From Pochonia chlamydosporia 170 (lineage: Eukaryota; Ascomycota; Sordariomycetes; Hypocreales; Clavicipitaceae), in NCBI RefSeq assembly GCF_001653235.2, contig NC_035790.1:3968001-4032000 (forward strand): a stretch of 64,000 nt of DNA, given 5' to 3'. Numbering within the stretch: the first letter of the stretch is position 1; the number at the start of each line of letters is the position of its first letter. A program made the position numbers and the translations under genes. The notes below the pieces were generated by a model. That model was given only the letters and a program-made list of their open reading frames with translations. It had not been told where the DNA came from and made no database searches. Shown one piece after another: positions 21,418 through 31,305 of this stretch.

Positions 21418-22829
21418 TTCCGCGAAAAGGAGAACTAAGCGAGGGCGAGGATTGAAGACTAGTACGCCAACAGATCCAGGAGACTGGGCTACTGTCAAAA
21501 AGCACAAGCACATCCAACCACAACAATGTCAACAAAGTGATGTTAAGATTTAGAACGAAGGGGATTGTATTTCTTTGCACCTGGCGTTGGGAAGAATTTG
21601 AGCGAGTTATGAGAACGGCCCATCCATCGCCGAACATTGAGCAATTTCACACTTATCGGTCGTTGTTCGGAGGCGTGCTTCCGACCGAAGCAGCTTTCAA
21701 GATAATTTAAGTCTTAGAAAATGGAACAATGCTTTGGCTGATACATGACAATCTTTGGTCCAGCGCAACTCCAATGCAACCATGGCCCGTGACCTCGATG
21801 CGCATTTGGGTTCTGAACCGACGCTCGACCGAAAACACTTGGGACCTGCTTCAATAAGTATTGTGAATACTGGTTTGCTGGATGCGACACTGAATCCAAG
21901 CAACTGAATGCGATATAACGCCTCAAACTCAACAGCTGCAACATGTGCGCCACGCCTGCCTTGTAATTTCTGATTGTGCTGTCTGAGGCAATCGTTATGC
22001 TTTGTTGCCACTGAACAAGTCATGTCGATTACGCATGTAACAAAGCCCAACCTCTTCGACTGCACATTATGGCTACATTTCTGAGTGCCGCAAATAGGTC
22101 CGAACGTGCTGTTTGAGACAATGAGTCGCACTCTGGTCATGGGTTGCATGAATACAGACAAGGCCGACCCAGCGGCAGACATGCATACCTCAGCATTGTC
22201 GGGCATTGATGGCTGATGTGATGCAAGGTGCGCGCGTTGATTGGCCAGTAGCTGCCCCCAAGCCCAAGTCCCTGCTTACGTTATGCACTCCTGCCGAACT
22301 CTGTCAAGCTGGCCGCTTTCTCCGAAGTTGACAGCAATCGCTGTAGTGCGCCTTCCCCCTCCGGACCTGGCGTGTTTGGCTCGATGACCCTGGTTGCCTG
22401 CCTCGTTGCCTCTCGTCCTCTCCCCTCGTTCTCCCTCGCGCAGACTCGCCTGCTTCCTCCTTCCTTCCTTCTTCTTCAACATCTTCAGGTTTCTCAACCA
22501 CAACAGCTCTTGTCGCTACCAAAGTCGACAAGTCGCCTCCCCTTCTCCTTCTTCAAAATCGCGCGTCGTTTTGCTTGCGACTCGCTCTTCGCACTTGACC
22601 CAACTCATTTTGGTCTTGTCCCTTCGACCACAGTTCTTTCAGACCATTTTTGCGAAAACGCCTCATCGTTTGCGCCTTTACGATCTTTTAATAAGCGCAC
22701 CAAAACACATCACTTGGTGAATTTTGCTTCGCCTCTTTGATCGGCCCTCACTGCCATCAAATTTGACCACTTCTACCTTTCAAACCGACCATCTTTCGAC
22801 ATTGCAGCCCTTCATCACCACTAGTCAAA
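21418..22829. other. Intergenic: OST4 3' region and YRA1-type promoter/leader
   Basis: No protein-like frame was supported. From about 22380 to 22829 the plus strand is strongly C+T-rich, matching the leader of a highly expressed gene just before the YRA1-type start. Confidence 0.45.
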
Positions 22830-24677
22830 ATGTCTAGCAAGCTCGACAAGCCTCTTGACGACATCGTCTCGGCCAAGCGCCAGTCTGCCCGCAATCGTCG
22901 CTCCTCTCAGCGACGCTCTACCGGCCCCAAGGTCGCTGCCCCCGTTGGTGGCATTCAAAAGTCTTCCAAGCCGGCTCGCGGCTCGGCGGCCAAGCCCGTT
23001 CCTGCCAAAGCCGCTGCTGCCCATGGAGAGAGCAAAGTCATCGTCAGCAATCTGGTATGTGTGTTTCCATGCAAACAGAAGAAATCCTCCCAACACGTTA
23101 CTGACCGTCTTGTTAGCCCAAGGACGTCTCGGAGCAGCAGATCAAGGTATGTTTCCGTTGAGGGCCTCATAGCCTCCGGACTTTGTTCGACGTTTCCTTC
23201 CTCGCCATACTCCTCTTTTGTAATTTCCGACGTCCATGCGTTCGTTTTTGAACGATGTGCCTCCTATGTCTGTGACATAGCACACCGAACGCCCGAGTCT
23301 CCTTCCTAGTCGCTTGAGGCATCTGAAATAAGGTGTATCGCGTTGGAAGTTGAGAGCAGCATCTCGCGATGTACTCGCCACATGCCTGGTCAGCATTGTG
23401 AAAGGAGTAAAGCGATGATTTGTAAATGCTGCGGCAACAAGTTCGAGACGCACAAATTTTCGGTGGTTCACTCCATCAACCCAAGCGATGCGATCATCGC
23501 CCCAGTTCGACGCAATCGAGTATAGCAGTGAGCCGATGCCATGGCGGTCACAAGAGTCATTTGAAAGAGTGACGAGTTGTCGCTACATGGAAGAGGGAGG
23601 CTCTGACATGGTCGTCAACGTTGTTGTACAGCATGTGTTCAATTTGGGTCAGAAAAATGCTGCAACGACTAGATCATTGCCATTTTGTACAGTTACAATA
23701 CGGCCGTTCATATCTCGACCTTGAGACTACCCAAAGCTAGTGTTGGTGTGATTGCCAATTAGCGAGCTTGTTACTGTCTTATCGAGATGTGATGATGTCT
23801 AGTTCTGAGAATGCACTAGATATCAAAACCGGCATTTGCGGCTCACTGCTTTGCTCATTCGTCAACTGCTGTAATTCTCTGCAATTACATTAAAAGCGGC
23901 TTCCTTCTTGCGACCAATATGTGTTGGACAGAACCGGACTCGGACTCGAGAAGATGGACACTGGAATTTCGACTATCGATACACTGACACGCCCCCTTCG
24001 CTAGGAATACTTTATCCAAGCCGTTGGACCCATCAAGAGAATCGATCTCGTCTACGGCCCCAATTCCGTCAGCCGCGGCATTGCCAATGTCACTTTCCAC
24101 AAGGCTGACGGCGCCAGCAAGGCTTTTCAGAAGCTGAATGGCCTTCTTGTCGATAACCGACCCATCAAGGTTAGCACCAGGCAGCGTTTGGTGAGATGAA
24201 ATCGTAATCCTGACAAATGTAAACAGATCGAAATTGTAGTCGGCGCTGCTCAGGCTGACAAGGTCATGCCACCCGTTAAGTCCTTGGCCGACCGAGCTAC
24301 GTAAGACATGCCCTTGCTTGTCCAAACATTCTTAAAACATGAGCTAATCGAGCGTTTAGTCAACCCAAGGCTCAGCCCAAGTCGGCTGCTTCCGGCAAGG
24401 GTGCCACCGGCGGAGTTGGCAAGGCTGGTAATGCCAAGGCAGCCAACAAGAAGCGCCGTGGCCGAAGTGCCCGTCCTGCTAAGAAGACGGCCGAGGAATT
24501 GGATTCCGAGATGACGGACTACTTCAAGAACAACCCCGATGGTGCGGCCGCCGGAGCTGGCAGCGGTGCTGCCCCTGCTGGTGGTGCTGGGGATGCTCCC
24601 ATGGAAGATGAGATTATGGTATGTCGAAGACCGCCACGAAATTGTTACCAAGCAGAAGACTAACTGGAATGTAGTAA
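22830..24677 (+). CDS. YRA1: mRNA export factor of the Yra1/ALYREF family (RRM protein)
   Basis: A nuclear adaptor that links spliced mRNA to the Mex67 export receptor. Six coding segments are 22830-23054, 23117-23146, 24005-24169, 24227-24300, 24360-24618 and 24675-24677, giving 251 residues. The N-terminal box SSKLDKPLDDIVSAKR, an RG/Lys/Ala-rich linker, one RRM (RNP2-like VIVSNL at 70-75, RNP1-like RGIANVTF at 109-116) and the C-terminal box EELDSEMTDYF are the hallmarks of the family. VKSLADRA after the RRM is also typical. Exon 2 encodes only ten residues (PKDVSEQQIK). Intron 2 is 858 nt, by far the longest in the window, and its first codons if unspliced reach TGA after four residues. 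The last intron (24619-24674) sits directly before the stop codon. Autoregulation through the long intron is likely by analogy with yeast YRA1. Confidence 0.93.
23147..24004 (+). other. 858-nt intron within the RRM of the YRA1-type gene
   Basis: The donor GTATGT follows AAG, CTGAC lies at 23984-23988 as a likely branch site, and the acceptor CGCTAG ends at 24004. It is phase 0, between Lys85 and Glu86 (QIK|EYF). It encodes no recognisable protein and no convincing snoRNA. Other introns in this window are about 50-160 nt. Confidence 0.88.
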
Positions 24678-25892
24678 TTTTTGTAACTTGACACAATAAG
24701 GAAGAATGGAACGTGGATTCAGTTTGCCTATAATACCCAATAAATACCAAAAAACTGTCTTTACCAGCGCGTGCAGATGCAGAGGTGAACGCCGTTGGAG
24801 GTGTAGGGGACACGTTAGCGTATCTCTGCAGGATGAAGGCGGCTGGGGTCTACAGTATTTCCCTTGCTCTCTCTCGTTTTCTCTCTGTCTCTTTGTGCTA
24901 GAGGCCTGGTGCCGGCGGAGGAGGATGGACAGTAAAGTGAGACTAATAGAAAGCCACTATAAATATACACGGCAGATAGCCAAGAATGACATCCAAGGCA
25001 GAACAACAACAATGTCCCAAATCTATTAGTGAGCCCCAATTTTCCGTGTTGTAATTCCATGTACATTGTGCAGTGCCATGAAGTAAGGCACAAGTCCACA
25101 TGCACATGCTTGAACGCGTATGTATGTGACTGGTCTGGTTTGTTTGCGAAATCTCAGTCCAAGGTCAAGGTAGTAGACGGTACCGAATCCGACGGCGACC
25201 CTTCCCCGCGTTCCCTCCTCCCAGAGACATGCACATTCAAATCCAGCAAACTCATAGACGGACAAACATATGGCTCATCAGCAGGCCAGGCTGTGATACA
25301 AGCGCCGCTAACAGCTGCCGCCGCCGCATCAAGAGAGGTATAAATCGTAGCAGGCATTTTCGCAAAGAAGTTCTTTTGAGAGAGAAAGAAAGGATTCGTG
25401 TGATTTAGTTTAGAGTAAAACAAAGGGCGCGGAAGCGATATTAATATACTAGAGTGTATTCTGATTATGGCGCGGGAGCAGGATGCACGAGCCGCCGAAC
25501 GCGCAGGGAGTACAGGCAGATCCGGGTGTTTGGGTCGGTGGGGTGTATCGTATTACCTTGCTGGCCAAGGAATTGACGGGGGGAAAGACATGCGGCTTCT
25601 GAGGGTTTCTGATGGTTTGGGATATCGGGATTATTTGCGGCTTTTTGGGGGGGATAATGGGCAAGGGGGTTGTTTGTATTTGTGCTTGTATTAGTAGATG
25701 TGGGAACCAACATGTAACACTGACACAAGAATCTGGCCAAACACAGGTGGTATCGTTTTTGGAAATTTTTCCCATAATTAATTCCTTGGTCAATATTTCT
25801 CGTATCGGTTATTGCTAAGCTTTCTGTTGGGGTAACGTTGCCCCCTAGGCAAGCTTGACCATTTCGATTTAAGCAATAAAGTAGTGTCTTTT
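24678..25892. other. Convergent intergenic region, YRA1 / SBA1
   Basis: About 1.2 kb between two 3' ends. Two minus-strand stretches look faintly protein-like: one at about 25793-25449 ends with SACTPCAFGGSCILL, and one at about 25355-25154 begins MPATIYTSLDAAAAAV. I could not join them with credible splice sites or identify them, so no gene is called. Confidence 0.35.
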
Positions 25893-26873
25893 TTACTCCT
25901 TCTTGGCAGCGGCAGCCTCCTCGCCCTCCAGCGCGGGCATGTCATCGTCGTCATCGTCGTCGCTGTCCTCTCCTTCAGCTTCCTCACCTCCCTCGCCACC
26001 CATTGCGCTTAGGTCGGGCATGCCTCCTGCGCCACCGAGCTGGGAGAAGTCGATGCCACCAAAGTCACCTAGGGGTAGAGTATGTCAGCAAAAATAGATC
26101 CATTGGAAAATGTTGTACAAAGGTGTTGGGTGTTGGCCATGGCATTCGTGCCATGGACAAGAGTGTATCATGACGTACCGCCCATTCCTGGCATACCACC
26201 TGCATGATTCGTTAGCCGTGACGTTTCTTTGCAAGTGCCATAAGCCGTGCTTGTTGGGCAATAAGCTTAAATTTAGCGTGAATATTGAAACTTACCCATG
26301 CCACCAAACTGCGAGAAGTCCTCCTCGGCAGCCTCGTTCTGGTCTTCCTCATCAACCCACTTGTCAAAGTTGGTCTTGAGGAAGTGGTATCTCTTGTCTT
26401 CCTTGAGAAGTCGGTCCCAGAACTTCTCGCTGCGTTCCTTCTTCTCAATCTTCATCTCAATGTTCTTGTCGGTGTGCTTGATGATGCTCGCTTCGGGGTC
26501 CACCTCGGCAAAGAATTGAAGCTCGAGATGGTACTTGCGCTTCAGGGTGGTGGAGGTGCCGGAGAAGGTCAAGCTGTCTGGCTTAAGGTCGAGCTTGAGG
26601 TCCTCCTTGGGTACATCAGGGACATTGATGATCAAGGAGATGTAGTTGTTGGGGTCTTCCGCGGACTGAGGGGAGCGCTGTGCCCACAGAACTATCAGGA
26701 GGGAGAGTCAGCATGGTGGCTCGTTTCGTTTGGTCTATGCATATATTGCACGGGGAAGCAGCCATCTCTGCGTGAGCAGTGCGCCGAATAGCAGGTGCAT
26801 GCTCAGGAGACGAGGGCGCTCGTGTAGACTGTGTGAGGGTTCACGAACCTTCGGGAGTGGCAGTTTCGGCCAT
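25893..26873 (-). CDS. SBA1: p23/Sba1-type Hsp90 co-chaperone
   Basis: A co-chaperone that binds ATP-bound Hsp90 and slows ATP hydrolysis. Minus exons 26873-26849, 26691-26296, 26199-26179 and 26068-25893 give 205 residues. The start MAETATPEV joins LWAQRSP across intron 1, the normal p23 N-terminus. A CS domain covers about residues 7-115, with WDRLLKEDKRYHFLKTNFDKW, the most conserved p23 segment, cut here to its key WxRLL and FLKxxFxxW residues. WVDEEDQ follows, then a Gly/Met-rich linker and an acidic tail (DSDDDDDDD). Exon 3 is only 21 nt, adding seven residues (GGMPGMG) inside the Gly/Met linker. All junctions are phase 1, so skipping exon 3 keeps the frame. Donors are GTTCGT, GTAAGT and GTACGT; acceptors are TAG, CAG and TAG. 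Confidence 0.95.
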
Positions 26874-29697
26874 GGTGAAGGGTGACGAAGATGGTACGGG
26901 TGAGACTCGAACAGTGAGCGAGCAAAGCGGGGTGCGGAGAGAAGAGAGCGAGAGTCTCGTTGAAACTAAGTCGTCAAGCAATTGCGGGTTAGCAAGGCAA
27001 GAGGCAGCTTGGAAAATGAGGAAAGTTTGGGTTGGGAGTAGAATGCGAACCGGAAGCACGTAAAATAGAAAGTGGGGGGAAGAGGTTGAAAGTTGAAGCT
27101 TGAAAGCGAGGCTGCGTTGACGATGTGCGTTTGTGTGTGCGTGTGGGCGTGCGTGTGTGTGGGTGGGTGGGTGGACTGAACAGACCAGAACAGAGCAGCA
27201 AGCAAACAAGCAGCAGAGGACCAAGCACAGCCAGCCAGCCAGCCTTTTCTTTGTACGTATGGAAGGGTCTAGTCTAGTCCTGTCCGGTCTGGCGGTTGCG
27301 GCTCGTGGCTCGTTGGACTGGAGCTCCCAAATGGAAGGCTTCAGAAGGGTGAGGAAAGCTTCAGTTGCGCAAGTGGGCGACACAAGTGGCTCCGGGCCCT
27401 TGAAGGGTGGGTCCTTTGGTGGGCTTACGGGTCAGATAGTGGCCTTGGGAGGGAGGCTTATGAATGGCCAGCCAACCTTGTCATTGAAAGCCCATTGGCA
27501 ACATTGAAATCTGGTGCAAACGGAGCTTGTCCGCCTTTCGGCTTCCTCTCCGGACTGGACAACGCTCGGTAGGAGATGCAAGGCGGCAAGTGCCACCCAC
27601 TGGCGACAGCCAGAGATCGCAGGCAGCACTTAAGGCAGGTGAGGGGGCCAAGGGCGCCAGTGCCACTGACAAGGCTGACTCTCAACTCAGCTCTGGACTG
27701 ATGAGTTCTGGTACTTTAGTCTTCACACAACCTGGGGGTTTTCCTTTGTCACTTTTTCATGGGTCTAACAAACTGCCTGTCTTCACAAGTTTAATCCAAA
27801 AATAGCAGACCAAGTCTTTCTTCCCTGCGTACGCCAGTCCTTGCACAACATCAGTCTCTTTATGCCTTTTCTTCAACAATTGAACGGCATGCCATTTTTG
27901 ATACTTTTCACCCGTCAACAACGGCTCTCTTGTACTCAAAGACGCACTCACACAACAAAGAGTCATCCTTTCCTTCACAACTCGCACAAAGCGTAGCACC
28001 TTGCTCCAATCTGACTGACTATTGGCTACAGCTTTGATCTGACATTGTCGAGGCCACGATCTCTAACACCCTGGCGAGTTAAACGCAAGTTACCCAGTAG
28101 GATCTGGAGAACACTGGGGCCGGAGCACTTTTCATTCAAGGCGCAAGATACGGCCCAGGTCGGCACGGAGCCTAGCGGTAGTACAAGGCCATGGCATGTA
28201 TCAACGCCACCCCAAATTTGTTGTTCGTGTCCTCATATCAGGAATGCACTTCAATATCATGAACATCAGTTTCGAATCACCTTGCTGAGCAGATAGATAT
28301 AATGCCGTGGTGCTATCTCATGGCATCCAGTCCCCAGAGATTTGCAGATTGTTCGAAGGGAAACTTCACAGCATCCAGAGGACCATCCCTGATGCCATGC
28401 CAATGGTAGATTGTGGCTGGTTCCCGGCTCAACTGACATCAGCAACGATTCAATTGGATGCCACTATTTACGTCTGAAGACACGTTCAGGATGCCTTAGC
28501 CCAGAGCCTGGACTAAGACGTGAACCACTACCGTCTTCCTGGATTCGTTGCCCGACGTGGTGGACAGCACGGGGATTCTATCTAATGACGAGAGGCTTAG
28601 CCAATCCCAGTGTCGCGATCCTTTGTGCATCAATTTATGGGTTCCGCGGAGTCGAGAGCCCTCATCTCCGGACTCGGCAGCTCTTCGTAAGTCTGTGATG
28701 AAGAAGTCACTGCCAAAGATGTGTTGCCCAGCATGTCTAACGCGGTGGGATCGGCCATTCGCAGCAATTGCTCATTCAACCAGGGACAGGTACGGTAGGA
28801 AAGCCATTATACAACAGGCGAATTCAGCTTGGTGGAGCTGTTGCAATCGCATCAATATCCTATCTGACAACCTCAGCTGCAGCCTCTGTTTTACGCCGTC
28901 GAGTCTTCCGATTCCCTCTCCAGATAGCAAAGCCAAGCTGGGTACTCGAACAGAAAAACAACGCTTTCGAATTCATTGCATTTCGTTGGCGTAGTCTATA
29001 GTTTCATGAAACAGTGATACGCTGCGATCATTCTTCGAGTCCGGCAGTTGTTTTGTGTCATCATCTAGTCTCTTCCAGAGGCACAATGGGCTCCAGCATA
29101 TGACCATCAGTGTGGTGATGCTGTCTCCGAGGTACGCAGTCAGAGCAGAGACGATACCTTTTGACACGTCAAATACCGCATGCATATAAAACTTGTCCTA
29201 ATATCCCTGCAAAATCATGAAAAGTCATTGCGAAGCAATTTTGTGCAGATACGATCGAATGTAATGTCAGCTTACACTGCAGAGCGCTTGGTGTATTGTC
29301 ATACAGGCACCTCCAAGACTATAAGATGTCAACTGGGTCCGAACTCTCCAGGAACATTCAATGTTGAAGCGCCAGCCTGACCCACCACCCACTTAGAACT
29401 TTAGAAACCGCCTCCACAACATTGACTGGCCAGTGACTAGTGACCACTTCAGCCTCGCCTCCATGTTCAATGTTCCTTGTTGGCACAACGTCACCGCCGT
29501 GTCCCACCGTCACCACCTCCACAACTACCCAGGCATCACAATAAACCTCAAGTGATTGAGTCCCCAACGAGAGCCACCTCGCCGAGAGACGACGTCGTGT
29601 CTTGACGTCCGCATTCACTCACCTCTCACCTACCCCTCGCTTCTCGGAATTCATAATTTCCCTCCTCCCCGCCAAGATCCATCGACCGTCCTCCATC
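26874..29697. other. Divergent intergenic region, SBA1 / VPS24, about 2.8 kb
   Basis: A GT-rich microsatellite-like tract lies at about 27127-27174, in the SBA1 leader or promoter. A TCTAGTCTAG run occurs near 27268. Plus-strand frames at 28411-29001 are open for 75-150 codons but show no domain or splice pattern, so I do not call a gene. The C+T-rich stretch before 29698 is the VPS24 leader. Confidence 0.4.
27127..27174. repeat. Imperfect (GT)n/(GGGT)n tract
   Basis: A run of TGTG, GCGTG and GGGTGGGTGGG units on the plus strand, about 250 bases upstream of the SBA1-type start. The TGGG repeats could favour a four-stranded structure; this is inference. Confidence 0.6.
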
Positions 29698-30463
29698 ATG
29701 GATACATTCAGAAACCTCTTCGCCAGGCCCGATCCCCAAGCACAGGTTCGTCTCCCTCATCCCCCAATCTCCATCCCACACCGATCCAAAACCACACTCA
29801 CCAAACATACTAACCCGCCACACCACCCAGTTCCGCAAATGCAACGCCCTCATCCGCTCCAACATCCGCAAACTCGACCGCGACATCACCGCCAACAAGC
29901 AAAACGAAATCAAAATAAAAAACCTCATCCTCCAAGCCGACAAGCGCGCGCAGCGAGACCCCGCCCGCGCAAAGCAAGCCCAAAAGGAAGTCCGCGACTT
30001 TGCCCGCGAGCTCGTCCGCCAGCGCCGCGTGTCAGCCCGCGCAATCACCTCCAAAGCCCAGCTCAACTCGGTGCAGATGCAAGTCAACGAGGCGTTTGCG
30101 GTGCGCAAGATTGAGGGCTCCATACGCGCGAGTGTGGGCATCATGAAGGATCTGAATACCCTGATACGGCTGCCCGAGATGGCGGGCACGATGCGCCAGC
30201 TGAGCGAGGAGTTGATGAAGGCGGGTATCATAGAGGAGATGGTGGAGGATATACTGCCTGAGGATGGGGACATGTTGATGGAGGATGAGGGCGAGGTTGA
30301 TAAGGTGCTGGGTGAGGTATTGAAGGGGAAGAAGGAGCCGAGTTTGCCGGTTGCGCCGGTGCCGGAGCCGCAGAAGGATGTGGAGGAGGAGGAGGAAGAA
30401 GAGGAGAATGCGGAGGCTATGATGGATCAGATGCGGAACCGGTTGGATGCGTTGAGGAGTTAG
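29698..30463 (+). CDS. VPS24: ESCRT-III subunit Vps24/CHMP3
   Basis: A subunit of the ESCRT-III filament that deforms endosomal membrane for multivesicular-body sorting. Exons 29698-29745 and 29831-30463 give 226 residues, the usual Snf7-family size. The start MDTFRNLFARPDPQAQFRK matches Vps24 (positively charged N-terminal half, PDP motif). RASVGIMKDLNTLIRLPEM and MRQLSEELMKAGII are the specific Vps24-like segments. The C-terminal half is acidic (an eight-glutamate run), and the last residues MMDQMRNRLDALRS form a MIM1-like helix for Vps4 binding. The intron begins GTTCGT, has CTAAC at about 29810 and ends CCAG, phase 0. Vps2/Did4 is the main alternative, but NTLIRLP favours Vps24. Confidence 0.92.
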
Positions 30464-30945
30464 AGAGAGGTGGTGATGTTGGTATTTGGGGTTTTGGTTG
30501 TTTATATTGGAGGGCGTTTGGCGCGGGATATATAGGTTTTTCTTATGGGGCATACTGGCTTTGCATGACGATATGATATAGCCGGAATACATTGCATCTT
30601 GTGTTACTTGGATGTGTGTATGTGATGTTTGGTGTTGGATATAGCGCCATGGGTGTAGGCATCTCGAGGACATATAGTTCGGAGGGTGGAGGAGAATTAC
30701 AGCAAAGCTCAAAGTTTACGCACATATTCACCATGTCGAATCCGTCACATTGGATATTCATGTGAAATTTCATGAATGAGTATTACTGATCTGATAGCTA
30801 ACCGTGGTATCAATATATCAGCAGCTCATAATAGGTTGTCGAAGCATCAAATAGCTCCTCATGCTTCCCACTCCTCCACACAAAAGTTAAGATTCCACAT
30901 CGCCATACGCGTTACCCCTAAGCTCAAGAACCAAGGCCTTCGAAA
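30464..30945. other. Convergent 3' intergenic region
   Basis: About 480 bases between the VPS24 stop and the stop of the secreted-protein gene. Apart from TA-rich stretches near 30520-30600 that may serve 3'-end formation, nothing was seen. Confidence 0.4.
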
Positions 30946-31305
30946 TCAAGTACCCCGTTTACACTTCAAAGCATCTGGTTGCTGAGTCGGTGCCTCGTCC
31001 AGTTCGCCAAGGATCAAGTTTGCCGTCTTCTCAAAAGCACTAGCACGACGTTTTGTAGCAATTCTATCACAGCCAGCCCGGTCAGCATACTCACACACGG
31101 CAGCCGGAAGTTCCATAACACCACTTACATCAGGGCAAGATCTATTCCAGCATGCTTTAGCCGCCGCCCGGGTCTTGGCCCTACCGACGCATGTTTTAAA
31201 GGCGGCATTGCATACGTTGAAGCAGTCTGCGCACGATGTGCCGGTCCCCAAGGCGCCTACGACTATTCCACCGAGAACGGCTACAAGGGCGAGCGAGAGC
31301 TTCAT
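30946..31305 (-). CDS. Small secreted cysteine-rich protein, candidate effector
   Basis: A 119-residue frame beginning MKLSLALVAVLGGIVVGALG, a clear signal peptide with likely cleavage around residues 18-23. The mature part carries nine cysteines (25, 28, 32, 39, 52, 57, 71, 79, 115), eight of them between 25 and 79 in the order CxxCxxxCx6C...CxxxxC...C...C, consistent with several disulphides. The C-terminal 35 residues are basic then polar, without a GPI or membrane signal. I do not recognise the family. Secretion is inferred from the signal peptide, and an effector or surface role is only a possibility. A TATATAAAAA element lies about 100 bases upstream (31403-31412), unlike the pyrimidine-rich leaders of the housekeeping genes, suggesting inducible expression. 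It borders the gene-poor region. Confidence 0.7.
   Translation of the reverse strand: MKLSLALVAVLGGIVVGALGTGTSCADCFNVCNAAFKTCVGRAKTRAAAKACWNRSCPDVSGVMELPAAVCEYADRAGCDRIATKRRASAFEKTANLILGELDEAPTQQPDALKCKRGT

Noticed and set aside
23786..23810. GTGATGA followed by CTGA inside the long YRA1 intron, as a C/D snoRNA
   Set aside because: Only nine bases separate the boxes, and no second box pair or terminal stem is present.
28411..29001. Overlapping plus frames between SBA1 and VPS24
   Set aside because: Three frames are open at once, without domains or credible introns linking them.
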